Source of the DNA: Cupriavidus gilardii
GTDB taxonomy: Bacteria > Pseudomonadota > Gammaproteobacteria > Burkholderiales > Burkholderiaceae
NCBI RefSeq assembly: GCF_008801915.1
Contig: NZ_VZOV01000002.1
Span: 372,001-436,000, forward strand
Direction: 5' to 3'
Length of the DNA: 64,000 nucleotides
The position numbers were made by a program, and so were the translations under genes. Positions 27,168 to 35,414 of this stretch are shown here, in pieces. How positions within the stretch are numbered: position 1 is the stretch's first letter; each line of letters starts with the position of its first letter. The notes under the pieces were generated by a model. The model made no database searches. It was given only the letters and a program-made list of their open reading frames with translations, and was not told the origin of the DNA.

Positions 27168-28097
27168 ATGCCCAGCTACCCGACGTTTCGCTTCCAGGAC
27201 CAGGACCTGATCCGCATCGGCGACGAGCGCAACGCCCTGCTGCTCGCACCTTGGGCCGGCGGCCGCCTGGTGCGCTGGATCCATCGCGGCACCGACATCC
27301 TGTACTGGCCGGACAACGCCGACTGGTCGCGCCCGGCGAAGGTCCGTGGCGGCAATCCGCTGCTGTTTCCCTTCATCGGCCGCCATTTCGTCGACGGCGA
27401 ACCCGGCAAATGGCGCGATGGCAAGGGCGTGGTACGTCCCATGCCGCAGCACGGCTTCGCGCGCGACCTGCCGTTCGAGATCGCCGACTGCGATCCGGCG
27501 CGCTCGATCACGATGGTCCTGACCGATTCGGATGCGACGCGCGACGCCTATCCGTTTTCGTTCCGCTTCGAGGCAAGCTACCGGCTGCTGGAAGACGGAC
27601 TCGAAGTCACGTTGGCGGTGCGCAATGCCGGCCGCGAGCCGCTGCCCTTCTATGCGGGCCACCACTTCTATTTCGCCGTGCCTCACGAATTGCGCGGCCA
27701 ATGCCGGCTGACGATGCCGCCGGCCGAATGGCTACGGCAGCGCCCCGGTGGCAGCCTGACCGCGGCCCGGCCCGGCGAAGCGGTCTACGCACTGGATGAC
27801 CCGCGCCTGCAGGACACCTTCCACCGCTTGCATGCGCCCGTGGCCGGCGCGTGCGAGCTGGCGATTCCGTCAAGCGATGGCGGCGATACGGGCCACGCCA
27901 TCCGGATCGATCTCGATGCCAACGGAAGGACGGTCCCCTGGCAAGCCGTGACGACCTGGAGCGAACGCGAGGATTCGGACTTCTATTGCGTCGAGCCGTG
28001 GCTGGCCTTGCCCGACGCGATTCATCGGCGCGGCGAAACGCTGTGGGTCGCGCCAGGCAACCGCACCGAGGCGGTTTGCCGGCTGCTTCCCGCGTAG
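27168..28097 (+). CDS. Aldose 1-epimerase family protein
   Basis: This 309-residue protein matches the galactose-mutarotase superfamily. GGNPLLFPFIGRHF and PQHGFARDLPFEI are typical of the aldose-1-epimerase/YeaD-like fold, with the histidine in QHGF and a later FYAGHHFYF segment. Its sugar is not defined. It stands between acetoacetyl-CoA synthetase and tRNA-Gly and does not look like part of a sugar operon. Confidence 0.85.
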   Translation: MPSYPTFRFQDQDLIRIGDERNALLLAPWAGGRLVRWIHRGTDILYWPDNADWSRPAKVRGGNPLLFPFIGRHFVDGEPGKWRDGKGVVRPMPQHGFARDLPFEIADCDPARSITMVLTDSDATRDAYPFSFRFEASYRLLEDGLEVTLAVRNAGREPLPFYAGHHFYFAVPHELRGQCRLTMPPAEWLRQRPGGSLTAARPGEAVYALDDPRLQDTFHRLHAPVAGACELAIPSSDGGDTGHAIRIDLDANGRTVPWQAVTTWSEREDSDFYCVEPWLALPDAIHRRGETLWVAPGNRTEAVCRLLPA

Positions 28098-28102
28098 CCG
28101 CC

Positions 28103-28132
28103 TTGCGCGCGCAGCCGGATCGCGCATAAAAT
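28103..28132 (+). promoter_or_regulatory. Putative promoter of tRNA-Gly
   Basis: TTGCGC (28103-28108) and TAAAAT (28127-28132) are 18 bases apart and end 11 bases before the mature tRNA-Gly 5' end, which fits a transcript start just upstream of the tRNA. Confidence 0.5.
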
Positions 28133-28143
28133 GGCCGCCTCGC

Positions 28144-28218
28144 GCGGGCGTCGTATAATGGCTATTACCTTGGCTTCCCAAGCCAAAGACGTGGGTTCGA
28201 TTCCCATCGCCCGCTCCA
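28144..28218 (+). tRNA. tRNA-Gly (anticodon CCC)
   Basis: A 75-nt tRNA with acceptor GCGGGCG/CGCCCGC, D-arm GTATAATGGCTATTAC, anticodon stem TTGGC/GCCAA with loop TTCCCAA (anticodon CCC), T-arm TGGGTTCGATTCCCA, discriminator T and encoded CCA. It reads GGG glycine codons. Confidence 0.97.
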
Positions 28219-28428
28219 CCCTTCCCTCCTGCAGTTCCTTCCGGTTGTAAGAGCGCCTGTCGGTGTTCTCTCGCGATACCGGCCGTTTCGCCGAATAACG
28301 CAGTGCCCCGATCAGCGATCGCATCGCCCGCGACGAATGGCGGCAACTCGGATAGTGGAGGTGGTAGCCGGGAAACATCGCCGCTCGGGGCGCTGCCCGG
28401 TGCGCCACCTCGGAGCCCGCCTCCACCG

Positions 28429-29775
28429 CTACCGAGGCCTGCCTGCGCTGATCCATTGCTCGACCTGTCGCAGGGTCAGGCGATAGCGCGCGCAGTTATA
28501 TAGGTCCAGGCTGCGAAGCTCCGCATCGAGCAGGGTTCGGAAGACCTCGCTTTGGTCCTGCTGCAGCGACATGGCGGCGATCGCCTCTTCAGCGGTTTGG
28601 CGCTCCCGTACCACGCGGCCGATCGCCTCGTTCAAGGCTTCGCGGAACTGCAGCCGCACAGGGTCGGGAACGCCCATCGCTTCCAGCATCACGGCGTATT
28701 TCCGGATCGAACGCCGGTAAGCCCATTCGAACAGGTCGGCGGCCAAGGCGACGTTGCGGTGTTCGTAGACGCCCATCATGGCCCACGCGTAGTCGCGCAC
28801 CTCGATATCGAGAAACGAAAGCGGCGCACAGTTGTAGAGCATCAACGGAATGTTGGCCGACAGCCTGCTGGTGCGCTTGTTGCCGTCCTCGAACGGCTGC
28901 AGGTAGGCGAGATTGACCCACAGGAAGAACGAGGCTTCGACGGGGTTCTTGACGCTTCGGGCCTTCTCGATGATCTGGCCCAGCATCTCTTCGAGCAGGT
29001 TCGGCACCTGGGCCGGCAAATAGGTCGTGTCGGTGATATTGACCACCTTGCGACGAATGCCGCCGAGTCCGCTGGCGTCCGCTAGCAGGTCGCGCATCAG
29101 GATGGCATGCACGTTTCGGACGAGCACCGTGGTCAACCCATACTCGGGCACCGCATCGACCATGAATTCGATGGCGGCCTTGTGATTGAGCAGCATGACC
29201 GCATCGAGGTCGCCGTCCGTGATCCCGCTCTTGAAGAGCTGCTCCGTAGCCAGCAGCGAATAGCGGTTGCCTTCGAGCCTCGACGACGACCAGGACAGAT
29301 CGATCAGCAGCGGTTCCAGCACCTTGCGCGCATAGGTGCCGGCAGGCTGCTGGCCGCTCATCCGGCCTTCCTCGGCCAGCGCGGCCGCCAGTCTCGGAGG
29401 CAGCAACGTGCTGACGTTGGGCACATAGGCGTCGACGAACGATCGATCGTAGGTGACCGGCTCTCGCATGCCCAAGGGAAGCGACAGTATCGCCAGGATC
29501 GCCTTGCTTTCGTCGGACCACGCCGGTCCGAGATGGTCCGCGGGCCGCGGCGCCACCGTCGCGACCGGCTGGCCGCCCTCGGCAAGGCGATATCGCGTGG
29601 CGCGTGACCGCCCCTCGCGCACCACCTGGCCGTCTCGGACGAGCGCGTCGAGTTGACGCTTGACCGTGGTCCAGCTGGCCCGGACTTTACTTTTAAGTTC
29701 GGTAGAGCTGAGCCATGGGGCGCTCGTACGGCTTTGCTGTTGAAGTGCAGCAAGAACCTCATCTCTGACTGTCAT
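28429..29775 (-). CDS. Fic family protein with N-terminal winged-helix domain and variant motif
   Basis: Fic enzymes usually transfer AMP or another phosphate-containing group to target hydroxyls. This 448-residue protein begins with a winged-helix-like domain (SSTELKSKVRASWTTVKRQL), then an inhibitory helix with SSRLEGN matching the (S/T)xxxE(G/N) class. The Fic core reads YLQPFEDGNKRTSRL. The canonical motif begins with histidine (HPFxxGNGR), but here the position is glutamine, so AMP transfer by the usual base is doubtful. The ATG at 29775 is chosen because the upstream in-frame residues arise from tandem repeats. It lies between tRNA-Gly and trmB as a solitary gene and looks like an insertion in a core region. 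Confidence 0.82.
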   Translation of the reverse strand: MTVRDEVLAALQQQSRTSAPWLSSTELKSKVRASWTTVKRQLDALVRDGQVVREGRSRATRYRLAEGGQPVATVAPRPADHLGPAWSDESKAILAILSLPLGMREPVTYDRSFVDAYVPNVSTLLPPRLAAALAEEGRMSGQQPAGTYARKVLEPLLIDLSWSSSRLEGNRYSLLATEQLFKSGITDGDLDAVMLLNHKAAIEFMVDAVPEYGLTTVLVRNVHAILMRDLLADASGLGGIRRKVVNITDTTYLPAQVPNLLEEMLGQIIEKARSVKNPVEASFFLWVNLAYLQPFEDGNKRTSRLSANIPLMLYNCAPLSFLDIEVRDYAWAMMGVYEHRNVALAADLFEWAYRRSIRKYAVMLEAMGVPDPVRLQFREALNEAIGRVVRERQTAEEAIAAMSLQQDQSEVFRTLLDAELRSLDLYNCARYRLTLRQVEQWISAGRPR

Positions 29776-29804
29776 TGGCCTCGTCCGGGCAGTTTTGGCC
29801 CATT

Positions 29805-29912
29805 CTAGCTCATTGCAGCTCATTGCAGCTCATTTCCAGCTCATTTCCAGCTCGTTCCAGCTCATTGCAGCCCATTTCGGCCCGTTGCAGCTCATTGCAC
29901 CCATTCCAGCGC
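29805..29912 (-). repeat. 10-11 bp tandem repeats upstream of the Fic gene
   Basis: About ten degenerate units related to CATTGCAGCT (or CATTTCCAGCT) follow one another. The 10-11 base period matches one DNA helical turn, so the same face of the DNA is presented repeatedly. They begin about 30 bases upstream of the Fic ATG, in the likely promoter region. Confidence 0.85.
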
Positions 29913-30076
29913 TGAAAGACAGGCCACACCGCAGACCGAAAGTATCGTCCCGGGACAAACAGCGGCGCGGCTATTGCGCCGGTACGCCTGCGGTAAAATG
30001 GCGCCCCTGACGAACGTATCCTCTGGCCGCCGCTCTCGCCCTGTTCGGTGAATCGCCCGGCGGCCTTTTTGTTGCC

Positions 30077-30856
30077 ATGCTTCCCGACGAATCCACCCCT
30101 ACCCTGCCCGACGACGAGATGTCCGGCACTGCCGGCGAACCGAGCGGCCACGCGCAGGACCCCGCCGCCAATGTCGCCCATCCGCGCCGCATCCGCTCCT
30201 TCGTGCGCCGGGCGGGGCGGACCTCGACCGGCCAGCAGCGCGCAATCGACGAGCTGGGCCCGCGCTTCGTGCTGCCCTACACCGGCCAGCCGCTGGACTG
30301 GCAGGCGGCGTTCGGGCGAGAAGCGCCATCGATCCTGGAGATCGGTTTCGGCATGGGGGAGACGACGGCGCATATCGCGCAGCTGCGGCCGCAGGACAAC
30401 TTCCTCGGCTGCGAGGTGCACGAGCCGGGCGTGGGGGCACTGCTCAAGCTGATCGGCGAGCGCGGCATCGGCAATATCCGGATCCTGCAGCACGACGCGG
30501 TCGAAGTGGTGGCCCACATGCTGACCGAGGAGAGCCTGGACGGCGTGCACATCTTCTTCCCCGATCCGTGGCACAAGAAGCGCCACAACAAGCGCCGGCT
30601 GGTGCAGCCGCCGCTGGTCAAGCTGCTGGCGAGCCGCCTGAAGCCGGGCGGCTATCTGCACTGCGCAACCGACTGGGAGGAGTACGCGCACCAGATGGTC
30701 GAGGTGCTGTCGGGCGAGCCGACGCTGGCGAATACTTCGGACACGCCGGGCGGCTTTGCCGAGCGGCCCGACTACCGGCCGGTGACCAAGTTCGAGCGCC
30801 GCGGGCTACGGCTTGGACACGGCGTCTGGGATGTGGTGTTCCGCAAGCGGGGATGA
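30077..30856 (+). CDS. trmB: tRNA (guanine-N7-)-methyltransferase
   Basis: TrmB makes m7G46 in tRNA. The 259-residue protein has the SAM-binding motif [15 protein letters not shown], the [16 protein letters not shown] tRNA-site motif, and a C-terminal TKFERRG. An N-terminal extension of about 35 residues is non-conserved, so a later start is possible. A TAAAAT hexamer at 29994-29999 may be the -10. Confidence 0.95.
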   Translation: MLPDESTPTLPDDEMSGTAGEPSGHAQDPAANVAHPRRIRSFVRRAGRTSTGQQRAIDELGPRFVLPYTGQPLDWQAAFGREAPSILEIGFGMGETTAHIAQLRPQDNFLGCEVHEPGVGALLKLIGERGIGNIRILQHDAVEVVAHMLTEESLDGVHIFFPDPWHKKRHNKRRLVQPPLVKLLASRLKPGGYLHCATDWEEYAHQMVEVLSGEPTLANTSDTPGGFAERPDYRPVTKFERRGLRLGHGVWDVVFRKRG

Positions 30857-30896
30857 GCGGAGGCTGAAGGACAGCTGACCTGACCCTCAGGCGACC

Positions 30897-31025
30897 TATT
30901 GCGTTCCCCCTCTCCCCTCATGGGGAGAGGGCCGGGGAGAGCGAGGTGGTTCAATCGGCATTGGCATGACCACCGCCGCATGCCCTCTCCCCCGCCCCTC
31001 TCCCGCAAGCGGGAGAGGGGAGAAA
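30897..31025. repeat. Intergenic repeat element, copy 1
   Basis: A unit of about 129 bases starts with a hairpin CCCTCTCCCC/GGGGAGAGGG, contains CATGACCACCGCCGCATGCCCTCT (cited in part), and ends with a CCCCTCTCCC..GGGAGAGGGG hairpin. It closely matches copy 2 downstream. It is non-coding, fills the gap after trmB, and its stems could end transcripts from both convergent neighbours. Confidence 0.85.
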
Positions 31026-31054
31026 GAATGCAGCACTACGGGGCTTGGCAAACC

Positions 31055-31188
31055 TAATGCGTTCTCCCTCTCCCCCTCATGGGGGAGAGGGTTGGGGAGA
31101 GGGAGGTGGTTTCAAACCATGCCGGCATGACCACCGCCGCATGCCCTCTCCCCCCGCCCCTCTGTCGCAAGCGGGAGAGGGGAGCAAA
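31055..31188. repeat. Intergenic repeat element, copy 2
   Basis: The second copy is in the same orientation as the first, about 30 bases away, with scattered changes (for example TGTCGCAAGC in place of CCCGCAAGC). It ends just before the uppP stop codon. Together the two copies occupy nearly all of the 348-base gap; no gene is present in it. Confidence 0.85.
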
Positions 31189-31204
31189 CCACGCGGCAAA
31201 ACGT

Positions 31205-32086
31205 TCAACCGTGCCAGGCCACGATGCCCAGCTGCGCGGTGGCCAGCACCAGCACGCCGAACACGATCCGGTACCAGGCGAACGGCTTGAAGTCGTGCGT
31301 CGCGACGAATCGCAGCAGCCAGCGCACGCACAGGAAGGCCGACAGGAAGGCGAACACGAAGCCGATCGCGAACACGCCGATGTCGTCGGCCGACAGCAGA
31401 TCGCGCGCCTTGTACAGTTCGTAGACGCTGGCGCCGAAGATCACCGGGATCGCCAGGAAGAACGAGAACTCGGTCGCGACCTGGCGCGACAGTCCGAACA
31501 GCATGCCCCCGATGATGGTGGCGCCCGAGCGCGAGGTGCCCGGCACCAGCGCGAAGCACTGCGCGATGCCGACCTTCAGCGCGTCGCGCCAGTTCATGTC
31601 GTCGACCGATTCGATGCGCGGCGCGCTGGCCTTGGCCGCTTCCAGCAGCGCATTGCCTTGCGGATGCGACACCTGCCCGCGCCGACTCTCGCGCCATTCG
31701 GCCAGCAGGATCACCAGTCCGCCGACGATGAACGCCGTCGCCACCGTGATCGGGTTGAACAGATAGGCCTTGATCCATTTGCCGAGCAGGAAGGCCAGCA
31801 CGATCGCCGGCACCGTCGCGATGATCACGTTGATCGCGAAACGCTGCGCGCGCGGCTCGGTGGCGAGCCCGCCGACGACGTCGACGATGCGCCGGCGGAA
31901 TTCCCAGCACACGGCCAGGATCGCGCCGAACTGGATCACGATCTCGAAGATCTTGCCCTTCTCGTCGTTGAAGTTCAGCAGCTCGCCGGCCAGGATCAGG
32001 TGCCCGGTGCTGGAGATCGGGAGAAACTCGGTCAGTCCTTCGACGATGCCGAGGATCAGGGCTTTGAGGGCGATGGCGATATCCAT
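31205..32086 (-). CDS. uppP: Undecaprenyl-diphosphatase
   Basis: UppP (BacA) recycles undecaprenyl pyrophosphate to the monophosphate carrier used by peptidoglycan and surface-polysaccharide synthesis. The 293-residue membrane protein has the first active-site motif [15 protein letters not shown] (residues 16-30) and the second, [11 protein letters not shown], near the middle. Several membrane helices follow. Its role connects it to the glycan cluster later in the window, though it is not physically linked. Confidence 0.95.
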   Translation of the reverse strand: MDIAIALKALILGIVEGLTEFLPISSTGHLILAGELLNFNDEKGKIFEIVIQFGAILAVCWEFRRRIVDVVGGLATEPRAQRFAINVIIATVPAIVLAFLLGKWIKAYLFNPITVATAFIVGGLVILLAEWRESRRGQVSHPQGNALLEAAKASAPRIESVDDMNWRDALKVGIAQCFALVPGTSRSGATIIGGMLFGLSRQVATEFSFFLAIPVIFGASVYELYKARDLLSADDIGVFAIGFVFAFLSAFLCVRWLLRFVATHDFKPFAWYRIVFGVLVLATAQLGIVAWHG

Positions 32087-32200
32087 GCGATAGCGGACGA
32101 TTGGAGCGATTCAGGGACAAGGCGCCCGCCGGCCGGCGCATTGGCGCAGCCACACGAGCACGCGTAAATAGCGAATAGCGTTGATACCGGGGACGACCCA

Positions 32201-32246
32201 GGGCGGCACGACCATGCCGCCCCGCGAAGGCCGGGCGAACGCCGGC
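32201..32246. other. Paired hairpins between the DUF1439 gene and uppP
   Basis: GGGCGGCA/TGCCGCCC (32201-32222) and AGGCCGG/CCGGCCT (32228-about 32248) are two adjacent GC stems downstream of the DUF1439 gene. They have no T run, so they may be mRNA-end stems instead of a classical terminator. Confidence 0.35.
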
Positions 32247-32269
32247 CTCGCATCGATTGTTCTGCGCTG

Positions 32270-32839
32270 CTACGGACGATTGATCTTGACGTTGATGCCG
32301 TCCGGCAGCACGGTGATTGTACCGGGCTCGACACGCGAGCCGCCGAACCTGAGCTCGTCGGGCTTGAACGTATAGAGCGGATAGTCCTGCAGCAGCTGCT
32401 CGGCCAGAATGCCGCCGAGCGCGTTCAGCTGACGCGAGTACTGCTGCGGCAGCCCGGCCACGTCGAACTGCTTGACCTCGGGATCCTGCAGCACCACGGA
32501 CTTCGTCGCCGGGTCGTAGCGCAGCGCGCTGTCGAGGGCAAAGCGTCCCTTCATCGCCTCGCGGAAGAACAGCCGGTTGTCCAGCGTCGCGTCGAACGCG
32601 ATGCTGACGCGATTGCGCTGCGGATCGAGCACCAGTTGCGGGTTGGCCAGCTGAATGTCGAACAGCTGCATGTAGCGCTGGCTGAACGGAAACTTGCGCT
32701 CGAGCGCGGACTGCAGCTGGCTCTGCGAAAAGGTGTATTCGTTGCCGACCCAGCCGCAGCCGGCCAGCCAGGCGAGCGACACGGTCAGCGCGGCGGTGCC
32801 GCAGGCCGCCAGCCAGCGCCGGCGAGAAATCGTGGCCAT
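32270..32839 (-). CDS. DUF1439 lipoprotein (YceB-like)
   Basis: This 189-residue protein has a lipoprotein signal with lipobox WLAGC (Cys28) and an SRRRWL stretch before the hydrophobic core that resembles a twin-arginine signal. The mature part matches the DUF1439/YceB family of envelope lipoproteins of unknown function, with the NEYTFSQSQLQSALERKFP start typical of it. It is likely co-transcribed with the cysteine-cluster gene upstream (21-base gap). Confidence 0.85.
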   Translation of the reverse strand: MATISRRRWLAACGTAALTVSLAWLAGCGWVGNEYTFSQSQLQSALERKFPFSQRYMQLFDIQLANPQLVLDPQRNRVSIAFDATLDNRLFFREAMKGRFALDSALRYDPATKSVVLQDPEVKQFDVAGLPQQYSRQLNALGGILAEQLLQDYPLYTFKPDELRFGGSRVEPGTITVLPDGINVKINRP

Positions 32840-32860
32840 CCACTGTTCTCCAGGTTGGGA

Positions 32861-33151
32861 TCAGGCGCCGCGGGCCGATGCCGGCGCGGTCGCGACCTCA
32901 AGTTGCGTCAGCCAGTGCAGCGCCGCGTCGCGCGAATCGCCGCACATCTCGGCCGAGGGCCGCAGGCCGCCGCAGAAGGCAGGCCGCTCGGGGCGGCCGA
33001 ACACCGCGCAGCGCATATCGGGCAGCAGCTGCGCGCACGGTACGCCGGCCGGCTTGCCCCGCGGCATGCCCGGCAGCGGCGAGGCGATCGACGGCGCGAT
33101 ACAGCAGGCGCCGCAACCGGCACGGCAGGAAACGTCAGACTGGCAGGACAT
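32861..33151 (-). CDS. YkgJ family cysteine cluster protein
   Basis: This 96-residue protein has cysteines at 3, 9, 13, 16 and 17 (the cluster CRAGCGACC) and later at [13 protein letters not shown] and PAFCGGL. The pattern matches the YkgJ/UPF0153 family of putative metal- or zinc-binding proteins. No function is established. It precedes the DUF1439 gene on the same strand. Confidence 0.85.
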   Translation of the reverse strand: MSCQSDVSCRAGCGACCIAPSIASPLPGMPRGKPAGVPCAQLLPDMRCAVFGRPERPAFCGGLRPSAEMCGDSRDAALHWLTQLEVATAPASARGA

Positions 33152-33264
33152 CGCAATGGTTCAGAACGGCCTGGCGCGGGCGGGTTCGCCCCGGCGCCAA
33201 AGCCGCCATTGTGCACCACTGCCCGGCCGCGGCCTGTGTTCCGGCCCACATCCGGGCGCCGCGC

Positions 33265-33310
33265 TTGACCTCTCCCGGGCGTGCACACTACATTACTGAC
33301 CCATCGGTTA
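33265..33310 (+). promoter_or_regulatory. Promoter and possible autoregulatory operator of the TetR-RND operon
   Basis: TTGACC (33265-33270) and TACATT (33289-33294) are 18 bases apart. Directly after the -10 is TGACC-CATC-GGTTA (33297-33310), an inverted repeat with one mismatch that overlaps the expected transcript start. TetR-type efflux regulators usually bind such a site in their own promoter. The site assignment is inferred from position and symmetry. Confidence 0.55.
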
Positions 33311-33349
33311 TTTATTTCGCCGCCCGTCCTGGCGCGGTGCTCCCCTGCA

Positions 33350-34273
33350 GTGAATCCACCCCAAGTCCGACGCCTCGATGCCAGCGTTGGCGCCAACGAC
33401 GGTGCCCACGGCGGCGCCCCCGAAGCGCGGCGCTGGTCGCGCCGCAAATCCGCCCGTCCGCAGGAGCTGGTGGCGGCGGCGCTCGAACTGTTCGTCGAGC
33501 GCGGCTACGCGGCCACGCGGCTGGAGGACGTCGCCGCGGCGGCCGGGGTATCGAAGGGCACGGTCTATCTGTACTTCGCCAACAAGAAGGAACTGTTCAA
33601 GACCGTGGTGCGCGAGAACCTCGTGCCGGCGCTGGTGCGCGGCACCGATCTGGTCGACAGCTACGAAGGCTCGACGCCGGAACTGCTGCGCGAGCTGCTG
33701 CGCGGCTGGTGGGGACTGATCGGCGCGACCCCGGTGGCGGGCCTGACCAAGCTGATCATGGCCGAATCGGCCAACTTCCCCGATATCGCGCGCTTCTACC
33801 ACGAGGAAGTGATGGTGCCCGGCGACGAGCTGTTCGCGCGCGTGCTGGCGCGTGGCGTCGCCCGCGGCGAGTTCCGCGCGCTGCCGGCCAATCCGACCAC
33901 CACGCTGATCTGCGCCCCGCTGGTATTCCTGATGCTGTGGCAGCGCGCCTTCCGCATCGGCGCCGACACCGACATCGACCCCGAGGCGTTTCTCGACAAC
34001 CTGCTGCAGGTGCTGCTGTTCGGCCTGACCGCCGGGGCCGCGCGCGATACGCCGCTGCCACCGCAGGCCGGCCCCTACGTCTGGGAACAGATCCGGGACG
34101 AGATGCAGCAGCAAGCGCGATTGCAGGATGACGCGCCCCTCGATGGAAAGCAGCGCCCCACCGCGCGCCCGGCCGCACGTGCAAACGGCCGCCCCACCGC
34201 GGCGGCCAGCCCCGAACCGAAACCGAAGCGCCGCCGCGCCGGCCGCGCCCCCGACGATGAAGATTCCGCGTAA
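33350..34273 (+). CDS. TetR/AcrR family transcriptional regulator
   Basis: This protein has a classic N-terminal helix-turn-helix (LVAAALELFVERGYAATRLEDVAAAAGVSKGTVYLYF, shortened in thought to its core GVSKGTVYLYF) and an all-alpha ligand domain. The GTG at 33350 is chosen because the longer frame start at 33281 lies inside the promoter spacer. The C-terminus is a long basic Ala/Pro/Arg tail of about 60 residues that overlaps the next gene. It probably represses the adjacent RND pump genes. Confidence 0.85.
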   Translation: MNPPQVRRLDASVGANDGAHGGAPEARRWSRRKSARPQELVAAALELFVERGYAATRLEDVAAAAGVSKGTVYLYFANKKELFKTVVRENLVPALVRGTDLVDSYEGSTPELLRELLRGWWGLIGATPVAGLTKLIMAESANFPDIARFYHEEVMVPGDELFARVLARGVARGEFRALPANPTTTLICAPLVFLMLWQRAFRIGADTDIDPEAFLDNLLQVLLFGLTAGAARDTPLPPQAGPYVWEQIRDEMQQQARLQDDAPLDGKQRPTARPAARANGRPTAAASPEPKPKRRRAGRAPDDEDSA

Positions 34274-35396
34274 CAAGCTGCTGCCCATGGTGTTGGGGCT
34301 GGCCGTGCTGGCCCTGGCCGTGCTGGTCGGCGCCGGCGCCATGGTGCGCAAGGCCAGCGGCAGCAGGCAGCCCCCTGCAGCGGTGGCCCCTGCCCCGGCG
34401 GCCAACGTGATCGAGCTGCTGCAGGCCGACGTGGTTGCCGCCGACATTCACGATCTGCGCGTGACGCTGCCGCTGTCGGGCAGCCTGCGCGCGCTGAACC
34501 AGGCCGCGGTCAAGGCCAAGGTCTCGGGCGAGGTCCGCGACGTGCTGGTGCGCGAAGGAGAGCCGGTGCGCGCCGGCCAGGTGATCGTGCGCATCGATCC
34601 GACCGAATACCAGGCCAAGGTCACGCAGGCGCGCGGGCAGATGCTGGCCCAGCGCGGGCAGTACGAGAACGCGCGGCAGACGTACGAGCGCAATCGCGAT
34701 CTGGTCGGGCGCGGCTTCATCTCGAAGACCGCCTTCGACAAGTTCCAGTCCGAACTCGACGTGGCCAGGGCCAATCTCGATGCGGCCGAAGGCGGACTGG
34801 CGGTTGCGCAGAAGGCGCTGTCCGACACGGTGGTCAAGTCGCCGCTGGACGGCATGGTCGCGGTCCGTTCGGTGCAGCCGGGCGAGAAGGTGTCGCCGGA
34901 CACCGCGCTGCTGGAGGTGGTCGACCTGCGCGTCCTCGAACTGGAAGCGCCGGTGCCGATGGGCGACGTGGGCCGCGTCGCGATCGGCCAGCCGGTGCAG
35001 CTCGACGTCGAGGGCGCGGGCCGCTTCGAGGGCAAGCTGGTGCGGATCAATCCGGCCGTCACGCAGGGCACGCGCAGCATCATGGTCTACGTGCGCGTCG
35101 ACAACCCCGAGCATCGGCTGCGCGCCGGCATGTTCGCGCAGGGCGGACTGGTGCTGGGACAGCGCGCCGGCGTGGTGTCGGTGCCGATCACCGCGGTACG
35201 CACCGAGGGCGAGCGCGCCTTCGTCTATGTGATCGAGAACGGCGTGCTGGCCGAGCGGCCGGTGCAGCTTGGCATCCGCGACGACAGCACCGGGCTGGTC
35301 GAGATCGCCGGCGGGCTGGCGAGCGGCGCGCAGGTCGTGCGCAGCAACCTCGGCACCTTGCGGGTCGGCAGTCAGGTTCGCCTGACCAGGGCCTGA
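34257..35396 (+). CDS. RND efflux periplasmic adaptor (membrane fusion protein)
   Basis: This 379-residue protein starts inside the tetR end (17-base overlap). It has an N-terminal membrane anchor at about residues 9-28, a lipoyl/barrel-sandwich part (VKAKVSGEVRDVLVREGEPV), an alpha hairpin, and beta-barrel segments (VVKSPLDGMVAVRSVQPGEKV). It bridges the inner-membrane RND pump and an outer-membrane channel. No TolC-type gene is in this operon; the TolC-like gene at 39.9 kb may serve. Confidence 0.92.
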   Translation: MKIPRNKLLPMVLGLAVLALAVLVGAGAMVRKASGSRQPPAAVAPAPAANVIELLQADVVAADIHDLRVTLPLSGSLRALNQAAVKAKVSGEVRDVLVREGEPVRAGQVIVRIDPTEYQAKVTQARGQMLAQRGQYENARQTYERNRDLVGRGFISKTAFDKFQSELDVARANLDAAEGGLAVAQKALSDTVVKSPLDGMVAVRSVQPGEKVSPDTALLEVVDLRVLELEAPVPMGDVGRVAIGQPVQLDVEGAGRFEGKLVRINPAVTQGTRSIMVYVRVDNPEHRLRAGMFAQGGLVLGQRAGVVSVPITAVRTEGERAFVYVIENGVLAERPVQLGIRDDSTGLVEIAGGLASGAQVVRSNLGTLRVGSQVRLTRA

Positions 35397-35414
35397 ACGA
35401 GCGGAGCGCCCGAT

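Noticed and set aside
28022..28456. Minus-strand frame with AMGIEPTSLAWEA
   Set aside because: It translates tRNA-Gly in antisense and overlaps the epimerase gene; a common annotation artefact.
28144..30077. Genomic island at tRNA-Gly carrying the Fic gene
   Set aside because: No integrase and no second copy of the tRNA 3' end were found between the tRNA and trmB.
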